DNA of 64,000 nucleotides, from positions 5,104,001 to 5,168,000 of the forward strand of contig NZ_JAGJBY010000001.1 of assembly GCF_020010905.1 (NCBI RefSeq). Direction: 5' to 3'. The notes beneath the pieces are model-generated. The model was not told the DNA's origin. It was given only the letters and a program-made list of their open reading frames with translations, and searched no databases. Position numbers and translations under genes: made by a program. Positions 33,428 through 42,461 of the stretch are shown piece after piece; the first letter of the stretch is position 1; each line of letters begins with the position of its first letter. This DNA comes from Streptomyces acidiscabies. Lineage in GTDB: Bacteria > Actinomycetota > Actinomycetes > Streptomycetales > Streptomycetaceae.

Positions 33428-36400
33428 ATGACCGCACCGCGAGAAGAGACACAGATGCCCGCGACACCCAGCGACCTGGTCCGACCGCTGCCCGAACTGC
33501 TGCGCGGACACGCCGAGTCGCGCGGTACGAAGGTCGCGTTCTCCGACACCCGTACGTCGCTCACCTTCGCGGACCTCGACCTGCGCACCGCGCGCCTCGG
33601 CGGCCACCTCGCCGCGCTCGGCCTGCCCAGGGGCTCCCGGGTCGCGATCCTCCTCGGCAACCGCGTGGAGATCGTGGAGAGCTACCTCGGCGTCAACCGG
33701 GCGGGCTGCGTCGGCGTCCCCGTCAACCCGCACTCCTCCGACGCCGAACTCACCCACGTCCTCACCGACAGCGACGCCCTCGCCGTCATCACCGACACCG
33801 CCCACGCCGCCCAGGTCCGCACGGCCCTGCCGCCGGGCGAGCGGCACGTGATCGTCGTCGACGAGTCGTACGAGGACCTCGTCACCCGCGACCCCGCCAC
33901 CGGGCCCCGCGACGACCTCGGCCTCGACGAACCCGCGTTCCTGCTCTACACCTCCGGCACCACCGGCCTCCCCAAGGGCGTCCTGTCGACGCTGCGCGCC
34001 GTCCTGTGGAACGTCACCACCTGCTACACGCCGATCATCGAACTGTCCCCGGACGACACGATGCTGTGGCCGCTGCCGCTGTTCCACTCCCTCGGCCACA
34101 ACCTGTGCGTGATGGCCGTGACCGCCGTCGGCGCCTCCGCGCACCTGGTGCCCGGCTTCTCCGCCGCCGAGGTCCTCGACGAACTGCGCGCCCGCCCCTA
34201 CAGCTTCCTCGTCGGCGTGCCCACCATGTACCACAACCTCGTCCACGCGGCCGGCACCGAAGGGCTCCAACTCCCCGCGCTGCGCGTCTGCTTCGTGGCC
34301 GGCGCGGTCACCACCCCGCAGCTCGCCGCGTCGTTCGAGGCCGCCTTCGGCGTGCGGCTCACCGACAACTACGGCTGCACCGAGACCAGCGGCCCGATGG
34401 CCACCATGCGGCCGGGCGGCGAACCGCGCCCCGGCTCCTGCGGGCTGCCGCTGCCCGGACTCGACCTGCGCGTCGTCGACCCCGAGACCGGCACCGACGT
34501 GCCGACCGGCGCCGAGGGCGAGATCTGGGTCAAGTCCCCCAACGTCATGCTGGGTTACCACAACCGGCCCGACGCGACCGCCGAGGCCCTCAAGGGCGGC
34601 TGGTACCACACCGGCGACCTCGCCCGCCGCGACGACGACGGCTACCTCTACATCACCGGCCGCCGCAACAACGTCATCATCCGGGGCGGCGAGAACGTCC
34701 ACCCCACCGAGATCGAGGCCGTCCTCTTCAAGGTCCCCGGCGTCCGCGAGGCCGCCGCCATCGGCGTCCCGGACGAGGAGTTCGGGCAGGTCCCGGTCGC
34801 ACTGGTGGTACCGGGGCCCGACGGCGTGGACTGCGCCGACCTGTTCGCCCGCTGCCGCCGCGAACTCGCCTACTTCAAGGTGCCGGTGGAGGTGCGGGCG
34901 GTACGCGAACTGCCCAAGACCGCCACCGGGAAGGTGATCCGCAGACTGCTGCCCGACCTGCCGGGCCGCCTCCTCGGCGTCTCCGGCGTCCACGAAGGGC
35001 TCCAACTCGTCGGTACCGGCGGCGAGTTGACGTCCCTGTCGGGCACCGAACCGCTGCCGTCCCTCGCCGGCCGCGAGGTCACCGTGACCGGCGGACGGCT
35101 CGCCGACCTCATCGCCGGGCACCTGGTCGAGGGGCACGGAGCCCGGCGCGTCACCGGCGACCAGTACGACCTGGCGGTCACCGTCACCGGCACCACCGTC
35201 ACCGTCGCCGGGACGACCCTGGTCCTCGCGGACGGGCTCACCGACCGCCGCGTCCTCGACGCCCTCGACGTCGCCCTCGGGCACCCCGGTGCCACCCTCG
35301 TCACCGCCGTCCGGTCCGCCGCCCCCGAACGCCTCCCCGAAAAGGCGGACCTGACCGGCACCTCCCTCGTCGACGTCATCACCCGCGAGGTCACCCACGT
35401 CCTGGGCGACCCCGTCGGCATCGAACCCGACCGCGCCCTGCGCGAGTACGGCCTCACCTCCGCCGATGCCGTCCGCCTGCGTGACCGGGTCGCCGCCGCC
35501 GTCGGCCTGCGCCTGCCCACCACCCTCGTCTTCGACCACCCCTCGGTACGGGCCATCGCCGCCTACGTACGCGGTGAACTCACCGGCTCCACCGAGACCC
35601 TGGCCCCGACTGCCGTACACGCGGCGGCCGATGACGATCCGGTCGTCCTCGTCGGGCTCGCCTGCCGCTACCCCGGCGGCGTCACCACCCCCGACGAGCT
35701 GTGGCGGCTCGTCGCCGACGAGGCCGACGCGATCTCCGGCTTCCCCGACGACCGGGGCTGGGACCTGGAGCGGCTCTTCGCCACCTCCGCCACCCGGCGC
35801 GGCGGATTCCTGCACGACGCGGCCGAGTTCGACGCCGAGTTCTTCGGGATCTCCCCGCGCGAGGCCCTTGCCACCGACCCGCAGCACCGGCTGCTCCTGG
35901 AGACCGCCTGGGAGGCGCTGGAGCGCGCCGGGGTCGATCCGACGGCACTGCGGGGCGAACGGGTCGGCGTGTACGCCGGGCTGATGCTCCACGACTACAT
36001 CAGCGACATGGAGCGGGTGCCCCGGGAGCTGGAGGGCTACCTCGCCACCGGCGTGCAGGGCGGGGTCGCCTCCGGGCGGATCGCCTACACGCTGGGGCTG
36101 CGCGGCCCCGCCCTCACCGTCGACACCGCCTGCTCGTCCTCGCTGGTCGCGATGCACCTCGCCGCCCAGGCGATCCGGCGCGGGGAGTGCGACCTCGCGC
36201 TCGCCGGCGGGGTCGCCGTGATGGGAACGCCGCAAGGCTTCCTGGAGTTCAGCAAGCAGGGGGCGCTGGCCGAGGACGGGCGGTGCAAGCCGTTCGCCGC
36301 CGGGGCCGACGGCACCGGGTGGGCCGAGGGCGCCGGGATGGCCGTACTGGAGCGGCTCTCCAGCGCGCGCCGCGCCGGGCATCCCGTGCTCGCCGTGATC

Positions 36401-39400
36401 CGGGGCTCCGCCGTCAACCAGGACGGCGCCTCCAACGGGCTCACCGCGCCCAGCGGCACCGCCCAGCGCGAGGTGATCCGGCTCGCCCTCCAGGACGCCG
36501 GGCTCGGACCGGACGACGTCGACGCCGTCGAGGCGCACGGCACCGGGACGCGCCTCGGGGACCCCATCGAGGCCGGGGCGCTGCTCGCGACGTACGGGCA
36601 GGGGCGCAGCGCGCCGCTGTGGCTGGGCTCGCTCAAGTCCAACGTCGGGCACACGCAGGCCGCCGCCGGGGTCGGCGGAGTTATCAAGGTCGTCCAGGCC
36701 ATGCGGCACCGGACCCTGCCGAAGACGCTGCACGTGGACGCGCCGACACCGCATGTCGACTGGGCGGCGGGGGACGTGCGGCTGCTGACCGAGAGCATGC
36801 CGTGGCCGGAGCGGGGGCGGCCCGCACGGGCCGCCGTGTCGTCGTTCGGGATCAGCGGCACCAACGCGCACATGATCCTGGAGGAGCCGCCGCAGGAACC
36901 CGCGCCGCAGGCCGTCCCGGAGTCGGAGGTCGTCGCCCTCACCCTGTCCGGCAAGTCGCCCGAACGCCTCCGGGACTGGGCCGCCCGGCTGCTGCCGGTC
37001 GTCGAGACCGCGTCGCCGGGGGACCTCGCGCACGCCCTCGCCGGGCGCAGTCGCTTCTCCCACCGGGCCGTCGTCGTCGGAGGTGAACTCGCCTCCGGCA
37101 TACGGGCGTTGGCCTACGGGAAGTCCGCCGCGAACGTCGTCAGCGGGACGGCCGACGTGGACGGGAAAGTCGTGTTCGTGTTCCCCGGACACGGCTCCCA
37201 GTGGGTCGGCATGGCCGCCGGGCTCATGGGCGAGTCCGTGTTCGCGGAGTCGATCCTCGCCTGCGAGCGGGCCCTCGCGCCGTACGTCGACTGGTCGCTC
37301 ACCGAGGTGCTCGCCGACCCCGAGCGGCTGGACCGGGTGGACGTCGTGCAGCCCGCGCTGTTCGCGGTGACGGTGTCGCTCGCCGCGCTGTGGCGGGCCC
37401 ACGGGGTCGAGCCCGATGCCGTCCTCGGGCACTCCGTGGGGGAGGTGGCCGCCGCGTACGTCGCCGGGGCGCTCGACCTGGAGGAGGCCGCGCGGGTCGT
37501 CGCCGTGCGGGGGCAGGCCATCGCCGGGCTCGGCGGCGGCACCGGGATGGTCGCCGTGCCGGCGCCGCGCGAGCAGGTGGACTGGCTGGTGGAGCGGTGG
37601 CCGGACCAGTTGTGGGTGGCCGGGCTCAACGGGCCGTCCGCGACCGCCGTCGCCGGGGACGAGATCGCGCTCAAGGGGCTGCTCGCCGAGTGCGCGCTCG
37701 ACGGGGTGCGGGCGCGGCGCGTGCGCATCGGGTACGCCTCGCACTCGCCCCGGATGGAGGATCTGCGGGAAGAGTTGCTGGAACAGTTGGGGTCGGTGCG
37801 GGCGGGTACGCCTTCGGTGCCGATGTACTCCACGGTCGACCTGGAGTGGGTCGGCTCCGGTGCCCTGGACGCCGAGTACTGGTACCGCAACCTCCGTGAA
37901 CCCGTGCGGTTCCAGCCTGCCGTCGAGCGGCTCGCCGAGGACGGGTTCCGGGTCTTCGTCGAGTCCAGCGGGCATCCCGTGCTGACCTCCGCCGTCGAAG
38001 AGACGCTGGACGGCGTCGGCGTGAACGCCGTGGTCACCGGGACCCTGCGGCGCGACGACGGCGGCCCTGCGCGGTTCCTGTCCTCCGCCGCGGAGTTGTA
38101 CGTCCGTGGCGTGGACGGAGTGCGGCTCACGCCCCCTGCCGGGCGGGCGGTCGCCCTGCCGTTGCCGACCACTCCGTTCCGGCGGCGCCGGTTCTGGCTG
38201 ACGACCGGTGGGGCGGCGCGTACGAGGAGCGGGCATCCGTTGCTCGGGGCGGTCGTCGAGTCCGCGCGCAGCGGGGAGTCGGTGGCGACCAGCCGGATCT
38301 CGCCGGTCGATCTGCCGTGGCTGGCGGATCACGCGGTGAACGGGACGTGCCTGTTGCCGGGGACCGCTCTGCTGGACCTCGCGCTGCGGGCCGGAGGCGG
38401 TGGTATTGACGAGCTGATCATCGAGGCGCCGCTGGTGCTGTCGCGGCAGGGAGTGACCGAGCTTCAGGTCGTCGTGGACGGCGAGCGGCGTACGGTCGAG
38501 GTGTACTCGCGGCCGGACCAGGCGGGTGCGCGGTGGCGGCGGCATGCGCAAGGGACCCTGTGCGCAGGGGGAGTTGAGCCTTCCGGGGTCGCTGATCTGG
38601 TGCCGTCCGATGCGGTGAAGGTCCACGTGGACTACTCGGCGCTCACCTCGCTGGGGTACGAGTACGGGCCCGCCTTCCGCGGGGTACGGCGTGTGTGGCG
38701 GCGGGGTGCGGAACTCTTCGCGGAACTCCGGTTGCCGGAAGAGTCGCCGGGTGGGCTCGGCGGGGTCGGGCTGCATCCCGTTCTCGGTGACGCCGCTCTG
38801 CACGCCCTCGTGTTCACCGATGACTCGGCCGAAGGGGAGGTGCGGTTGCCGTTCGTCTGGCGTGATGTGTGGGCGGGGGAGCGGCAGGAGACCGAGGCGT
38901 ACGTCCACCTGGTGCCGAGCGGGGCGTCGGACGTCGGCGTGAGCATCTTCACCGTCGCGGGGGAGCCGATGTTCCGGGGGACCCTCGGGATGCGGGCCGT
39001 CGCGCTGCGGGAGCTGACCGGGGCTGTTCCCACCGACTCCGTGTACCGGATGCGGTGGGCCGAACTCGCCGGGCCCGTCGGGGAGTCGGGCGTCGAGCCG
39101 GTCGTTTTCGCGCCGCCGGCCGGTGATGTGCGGAAGGCCGTGCTGGACACGCTGGCCCGGCTTCAGCAGTGGCTGGAGGGGGAGCAGGACGCTCCCCTCG
39201 CCGTCGTGACCCAGAGCGGGGATCTCGCCCATGCGGCGGCTCGGGGGCTGGTGCGGTCGGCTCAGGCGGAGCATCCGGGGCGGTTCGTGGTGGTGGAGAC
39301 GGACGGGGACGCCCGGTCCTCGGCGCGGATCGGGGATGCGGTGGGTGCTGGGGAGCCGCATGTGCGGGTCGATGCGGGGCGGTTGCAGCGGCCGGAGTTG

Positions 39401-40480
39401 GCGCGGGTCGCGCCGGGTCGGGGGGAGCGGCCTTCGCTGGCGGCGGGGACCGTCCTCATCACCGGGGGGACCGGGACGCTCGGGTCGTTGCTCGCGCGGC
39501 ATCTGGTGAGCGAGTACGGGGTACGGAGTCTGCTGCTGACCAGCCGTAGCGGGGGAGGGGAGGCCCTCGTCGAGGAGCTGCGCGGCTTGGGGGCGTCGGC
39601 CGTCGTGGCCGCTTGCGACGCCGCCGACCGGGAGGCGCTCGCCGGTGCGCTGAGCCTCGTACCCGCCTCGCACCCCCTCGTCGGCATCGTCCACGCGGCC
39701 GGGGTCCTCGCGGACGGGGTCGTCACCGGGATGACCGCCGACCAGGTCGAAGAGGTGCTGCGGCCCAAGGTCGACGGCGTCCTCAACCTCCACGAGCTGA
39801 CCAAGGACGCCGACCTCGCCGCGTTCGTCCTGTTCTCCTCGGTCGCCGGGGTCCTCGGCAGCCCGGGGCAGGGCAACTACGCCGCCGCCAACGCGTTCCT
39901 GGACGCCTTCGCGGAACACCGCAGGGCCGAGGGGCTGCCGGTCCAGTCCCAGGCGTGGAGCTTCTGGGAGGAGATCTCCGGCATGACGTCGGCGGTCCGC
40001 GACCGGGACTTCCCGGACGGCACGCTGCCCCTGCCGACGCCGTTCGCCCTGGCCCTGTTCGACGAGGCACTGCGCCAGGACGAGGCGGCGCTGACCCTGG
40101 CGAAGTTCGACCTCGCGAAGCTGCGTACGCGGGGTGCGCCGGGCCTGCTGCGAGGGCTGGCGCCCGCGAGGCCGGCCACCGCACCGACGGTAGCCCTCCG
40201 GGACCTGCCCCCAACTGAGCGAGCGGCCCAGTTGCTGACCGAAGTCCGAGCGATCGCGGCGGAGTTGCTGGGCCACGCGGACGCGGAGGCGATCTCACTG
40301 GACCGCAGCCTGCACGAGTTTGGCCTCGACTCCCTGACAGCGGTGGAACTCCGCAACAGGCTGAGCACCCTGACGGCCCTACGCCTCCCGGCGACGCTGG
40401 TGTTCGACCACTCGGCGCTGAGGGGGCTGGCGGAACACCTGGACGGCGAGCTGACGGCTGCGATGGAGGCTGAGGTGTAG
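33428..40480 (+). CDS. Hybrid CoA ligase-ACP-KS-AT-DH-KR-ACP type I polyketide synthase
   Basis: 2350 residues. Loading unit: adenylating CoA-ligase (about 10-520; Y-T-S-G-T-T-G-L-P-K-G at about 172, Lys502 in T-A-T-G-K) and ACP1 (Ser678 in G-L-T-S-A-D). One extension module: KS (about 735-1160; Cys902 in D-T-A-C-S-S-S, His1037, His1075), AT (about 1245-1560; Ser1336 in G-H-S-V-G-E; Y-A-S-H at 1436-1439, usually methylmalonyl, although G-H-S-V-G-E is seen in malonyl ATs), DH (His1635 in H-A-V-N-G-T-C-L-L-P, Asp1788), KR (G-G-T-G-T-L-G at about 2010, Tyr2151, L-A-D motif suggesting B-type) and ACP2 (Ser2302). No ER, thioesterase or clear docking domain. It should activate an aryl-acrylate starter and extend it once to a dienoyl thioester. 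ATG 33428 has GAGGGGAA upstream; ATG 33455 is the alternative. Confidence 0.93.
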   Translation: MTAPREETQMPATPSDLVRPLPELLRGHAESRGTKVAFSDTRTSLTFADLDLRTARLGGHLAALGLPRGSRVAILLGNRVEIVESYLGVNRAGCVGVPVNPHSSDAELTHVLTDSDALAVITDTAHAAQVRTALPPGERHVIVVDESYEDLVTRDPATGPRDDLGLDEPAFLLYTSGTTGLPKGVLSTLRAVLWNVTTCYTPIIELSPDDTMLWPLPLFHSLGHNLCVMAVTAVGASAHLVPGFSAAEVLDELRARPYSFLVGVPTMYHNLVHAAGTEGLQLPALRVCFVAGAVTTPQLAASFEAAFGVRLTDNYGCTETSGPMATMRPGGEPRPGSCGLPLPGLDLRVVDPETGTDVPTGAEGEIWVKSPNVMLGYHNRPDATAEALKGGWYHTGDLARRDDDGYLYITGRRNNVIIRGGENVHPTEIEAVLFKVPGVREAAAIGVPDEEFGQVPVALVVPGPDGVDCADLFARCRRELAYFKVPVEVRAVRELPKTATGKVIRRLLPDLPGRLLGVSGVHEGLQLVGTGGELTSLSGTEPLPSLAGREVTVTGGRLADLIAGHLVEGHGARRVTGDQYDLAVTVTGTTVTVAGTTLVLADGLTDRRVLDALDVALGHPGATLVTAVRSAAPERLPEKADLTGTSLVDVITREVTHVLGDPVGIEPDRALREYGLTSADAVRLRDRVAAAVGLRLPTTLVFDHPSVRAIAAYVRGELTGSTETLAPTAVHAAADDDPVVLVGLACRYPGGVTTPDELWRLVADEADAISGFPDDRGWDLERLFATSATRRGGFLHDAAEFDAEFFGISPREALATDPQHRLLLETAWEALERAGVDPTALRGERVGVYAGLMLHDYISDMERVPRELEGYLATGVQGGVASGRIAYTLGLRGPALTVDTACSSSLVAMHLAAQAIRRGECDLALAGGVAVMGTPQGFLEFSKQGALAEDGRCKPFAAGADGTGWAEGAGMAVLERLSSARRAGHPVLAVIRGSAVNQDGASNGLTAPSGTAQREVIRLALQDAGLGPDDVDAVEAHGTGTRLGDPIEAGALLATYGQGRSAPLWLGSLKSNVGHTQAAAGVGGVIKVVQAMRHRTLPKTLHVDAPTPHVDWAAGDVRLLTESMPWPERGRPARAAVSSFGISGTNAHMILEEPPQEPAPQAVPESEVVALTLSGKSPERLRDWAARLLPVVETASPGDLAHALAGRSRFSHRAVVVGGELASGIRALAYGKSAANVVSGTADVDGKVVFVFPGHGSQWVGMAAGLMGESVFAESILACERALAPYVDWSLTEVLADPERLDRVDVVQPALFAVTVSLAALWRAHGVEPDAVLGHSVGEVAAAYVAGALDLEEAARVVAVRGQAIAGLGGGTGMVAVPAPREQVDWLVERWPDQLWVAGLNGPSATAVAGDEIALKGLLAECALDGVRARRVRIGYASHSPRMEDLREELLEQLGSVRAGTPSVPMYSTVDLEWVGSGALDAEYWYRNLREPVRFQPAVERLAEDGFRVFVESSGHPVLTSAVEETLDGVGVNAVVTGTLRRDDGGPARFLSSAAELYVRGVDGVRLTPPAGRAVALPLPTTPFRRRRFWLTTGGAARTRSGHPLLGAVVESARSGESVATSRISPVDLPWLADHAVNGTCLLPGTALLDLALRAGGGGIDELIIEAPLVLSRQGVTELQVVVDGERRTVEVYSRPDQAGARWRRHAQGTLCAGGVEPSGVADLVPSDAVKVHVDYSALTSLGYEYGPAFRGVRRVWRRGAELFAELRLPEESPGGLGGVGLHPVLGDAALHALVFTDDSAEGEVRLPFVWRDVWAGERQETEAYVHLVPSGASDVGVSIFTVAGEPMFRGTLGMRAVALRELTGAVPTDSVYRMRWAELAGPVGESGVEPVVFAPPAGDVRKAVLDTLARLQQWLEGEQDAPLAVVTQSGDLAHAAARGLVRSAQAEHPGRFVVVETDGDARSSARIGDAVGAGEPHVRVDAGRLQRPELARVAPGRGERPSLAAGTVLITGGTGTLGSLLARHLVSEYGVRSLLLTSRSGGGEALVEELRGLGASAVVAACDAADREALAGALSLVPASHPLVGIVHAAGVLADGVVTGMTADQVEEVLRPKVDGVLNLHELTKDADLAAFVLFSSVAGVLGSPGQGNYAAANAFLDAFAEHRRAEGLPVQSQAWSFWEEISGMTSAVRDRDFPDGTLPLPTPFALALFDEALRQDEAALTLAKFDLAKLRTRGAPGLLRGLAPARPATAPTVALRDLPPTERAAQLLTEVRAIAAELLGHADAEAISLDRSLHEFGLDSLTAVELRNRLSTLTALRLPATLVFDHSALRGLAEHLDGELTAAMEAEV

Positions 40481-40595
40481 AGCGGCGGGCTGGGGGGGGG
40501 CGGGCCGGCGGCGCGGATGGGAACGGGACGCCGGGGGACGCCGGGGGACGTGGTGGGCCGGGACGGCGCGGGATGGGGGCGGAAGGGCGGTCAGC

Positions 40596-40895
40596 CCGGA
40601 CCGCCCGTGCCGGACCGCCCGTGCCGGACCGCCCGTGCCGGACCGCCCGTGCCGGACCGCCCGTGCCGGACCGCCCGTGCCGGACCGCCCGTGCCGGACC
40701 GCCCGTGCCGGACCGCCCGTGCCGGACCGCCCGTGCCGGACCGCCCGTGCCGGACCGCCCGTGCCGGACCGCCCGTGCCGGACCGCCCGTGCCGGACCGC
40801 CCGTGCCGGACCGCCCGTGCCGGACCGCCCGTGCCGGACCGCCCGTGCCGGACCGCCCGTGCCGGACCGCCCGTGCCGGACCGCCCGTGCCGGAC
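40596..40895. repeat. Perfect 14-bp tandem repeat, 21 copies
   Basis: Unit CCGGACCGCCCGTG is repeated 21 times without a single mismatch (40596-40889), followed by a 6-bp partial copy. There are no spacers, so it is a minisatellite, not a CRISPR array. It begins 116 bp after the PKS stop and ends 107 bp before the SDR start. Because 14 is not a multiple of 3, every frame cycles through all phases and stays open. Perfect identity indicates recent expansion or active homogenisation. Confidence 0.97.
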
Positions 40896-40949
40896 CCGAT
40901 CCACCCCGCCGCCCCCATCCCCCCAGGCCACCCCACCCACCCCCACCAG

Positions 40950-40967
40950 ATCCGATCATGGTCGGAT
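40950..40967. promoter_or_regulatory. Palindromic operator-like site before the SDR gene
   Basis: ATCCGA and TCGGAT arms separated by 6 bp, followed by a third half-site ATCGGA at 40969-40974. It lies 36 bp before the SDR start codon, in the expected promoter position. Confidence 0.5.
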
Positions 40968-41002
40968 TATCGGAAACGTACTTGCTTGTGCTGGAGGTTC
41001 TG

Positions 41003-41803
41003 ATGTCGCAAAGCCCCGATCTGACCGGTCTACGGGTCCTTGTCACCGGCGCGGCCGGCGGCCTGGGGCGGGCCGTTGCCGAGGCTGTGCACGCCGCCGG
41101 GGGTGACCTTGTGCTCACCACGCGGACCCCGGAGTCGCAGGGCGTTGCCGCAGCGGGGCTTGAGCAGGGGCCCCGCGTCGTCACCGCCGTCGCCGATGTC
41201 ACCAACGACGCCGAGCTCGCCGCAGCGGTGAAGCTCGCCACCGACCGGCTGGGCGGCATCGACGTGCTGGTCAACAACGCCGGTGTCCCCGGCCCCACGG
41301 GCCCCGTCTGGGAGAGCGACCCGGCGCTGTGGCAGCGCGTGATGGACGTCAACCTCGGCGGCACACTCGCGGCCTGCCGCGCGGTCATCCCCGGCATGAT
41401 CGAGCGCGGCCGGGGCCGGGTCGTCACGATCTCCAGTCACGCCGGGCACACCCGCTGGCCGTACGTCAGCGCGTACTCGGTGTCGAAGGCGGCGGTCAAC
41501 AAGCTCACCGAGAACCTGGCGATCGAACTCCTCCCGCACGACATCGCCGCGTTCGCCTACCACCCCGGCCTCCTGGACGTCGGCATCGGAGCCGCCCCCA
41601 CGGAGGAGACCGAGAACCCCTGGCAACGCCGGGTCGACTCCTGGCTCGCGGCACAGCGCAGGGCGGGCCGCTACGCCGCGCTCCCCGACGCGCTCGGCAA
41701 CCTCCTGCGCCTGATCGGCGGCGAGGCGGACGCGCTGACGGGCCGCTACCTGACGTACGAGGACGACCTCGCGGCCCTGGTCGCGGCGACGGACCCCGCG
41801 TGA
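41003..41803 (+). CDS. Short-chain dehydrogenase/reductase
   Basis: 266-residue classical SDR: T-G-A-A-G-G-L-G at about 15-22, N-N-A-G at about 90, S-S-H-A-G-H and Y-S-V-S-K with catalytic Tyr at about 156. Substrate unknown. ATG 41003 has GGAGG six bases upstream. It is followed 70 bp later by a TetR gene whose probable operator begins 7 bp after this stop. It is on the same strand as the PKS but separated by the repeat and its own palindrome, so membership of the biosynthetic cluster is doubtful. Confidence 0.88.
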   Translation: MSQSPDLTGLRVLVTGAAGGLGRAVAEAVHAAGGDLVLTTRTPESQGVAAAGLEQGPRVVTAVADVTNDAELAAAVKLATDRLGGIDVLVNNAGVPGPTGPVWESDPALWQRVMDVNLGGTLAACRAVIPGMIERGRGRVVTISSHAGHTRWPYVSAYSVSKAAVNKLTENLAIELLPHDIAAFAYHPGLLDVGIGAAPTEETENPWQRRVDSWLAAQRRAGRYAALPDALGNLLRLIGGEADALTGRYLTYEDDLAALVAATDPA

Positions 41804-41809
41804 CCGGCG

Positions 41810-41826
41810 TTAAGGTGGCACCCTAA
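41810..41826. promoter_or_regulatory. 17-bp palindrome, likely TetR operator
   Basis: TTAAGGTGGCACCCTAA: TTA-x-GGTG and CACC-x-TAA arms around a central G, one mismatched pair. It lies 48 bp before the GTG of the TetR gene; size and AT-rich ends are typical of a TetR autoregulatory operator. Confidence 0.6.
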
Positions 41827-41873
41827 ACGGATGCGTGTCCGGAACACGGGCGCGAGCTGGGAAGGAGGGGGAC

Positions 41874-42455
41874 GTGGACCCCAGGAGCGACGGCCCGCAC
41901 CGCGCGGACGCGCAGCGCAACCGGGAGCGGATCCTGGAGGTCGCACTCGCGGAGCTGTCCCGTGAGCCGGACGTCCCGCTGAGCCGGATCGCGAGGAAGG
42001 CCGGCGTCGGACAGGGCACGTTCTACCGCAACTTCCCCAACCGCGAGGCCCTCGTCCTGGAGGTCTACCGCCACGAGGTGCACCTCCTCACCGACGCCGC
42101 GACCCACCTCCTCGCCACCCTCCCCCCGGACCAGGCGTTGCGCGAGTGGCTGGACCAGCTCGCCCGCTTCGCCGTCGCCAAGACGGGCCTGTCGGACACG
42201 ATGAGCCGGATCGTCGGCTCGGCGGACGCCCAGGCCCAGCCGGGGTACGCGGTCGTGGCCGAGACGGTCGGCACGCTGCTGACGGCGAACCACGAGGCCG
42301 GCACGATCAGACCGGGCGTGACGTTCGCCGACTTCATCCTGCTCATCGCCGGGATCTGGCAGCTCGACTCCGGCGGCGACTGGCGGACCCAGGCGGCCGT
42401 GCTCCTGGACGTCGTGATGGACGGCCTGCGCACGGGGGCGCCCGTCAGTCGGTGA
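41874..42455 (+). CDS. TetR-family transcriptional regulator
   Basis: 193 residues: N-terminal TetR HTH (R-I-L-E-V-A-L-A-E-L, V-P-L-S-R-I-A-R-K-A-G-V, then G-T-F-Y-R-N-F-P-N-R-E-A-L) at about 15-60 and a helical ligand domain with the C-terminal block found in many actinobacterial members (S-A-D-A-Q-A-Q-P-G-Y). GTG 41874 follows a strong GAAGGAGG box. It probably controls itself and the SDR gene before it, and perhaps the convergent NAD(P)-binding gene after it. Confidence 0.9.
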   Translation: MDPRSDGPHRADAQRNRERILEVALAELSREPDVPLSRIARKAGVGQGTFYRNFPNREALVLEVYRHEVHLLTDAATHLLATLPPDQALREWLDQLARFAVAKTGLSDTMSRIVGSADAQAQPGYAVVAETVGTLLTANHEAGTIRPGVTFADFILLIAGIWQLDSGGDWRTQAAVLLDVVMDGLRTGAPVSR

Positions 42456-42461
42456 CACCCG

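Larger units (their letters stand above)
40481..41002. other. 522-bp intergenic region holding a minisatellite and an operator
   Basis: Starts with a G-run and two short 11-bp repeats of a G-rich unit (about 40526-40550), then the 21-copy 14-bp repeat, then a C-rich stretch and a palindromic site before the SDR gene. The continuous open frames crossing it on both strands are a by-product of the repeat, not genes. Confidence 0.7.

Noticed and set aside
33119..40276. A 2385-codon open frame antisense to the PKS
   Set aside because: High-GC codon bias on the PKS strand leaves the antisense frame open; the translation is Arg/Gly/Pro-rich with no domains, while the + strand gives a complete PKS.
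40596..40895. CRISPR array
   Set aside because: Copies are directly adjacent 14-bp units without spacers, and no cas genes are present.
40379..41003. Long overlapping frames on both strands rich in P-D-R-P-C-R-T-A-R-A-G or G-T-G-G-P-A-R-A-V-R-H repeats
   Set aside because: They arise only because the 14-bp repeat has no stop in any phase; the SDR start at 41003 has its own ribosome site.
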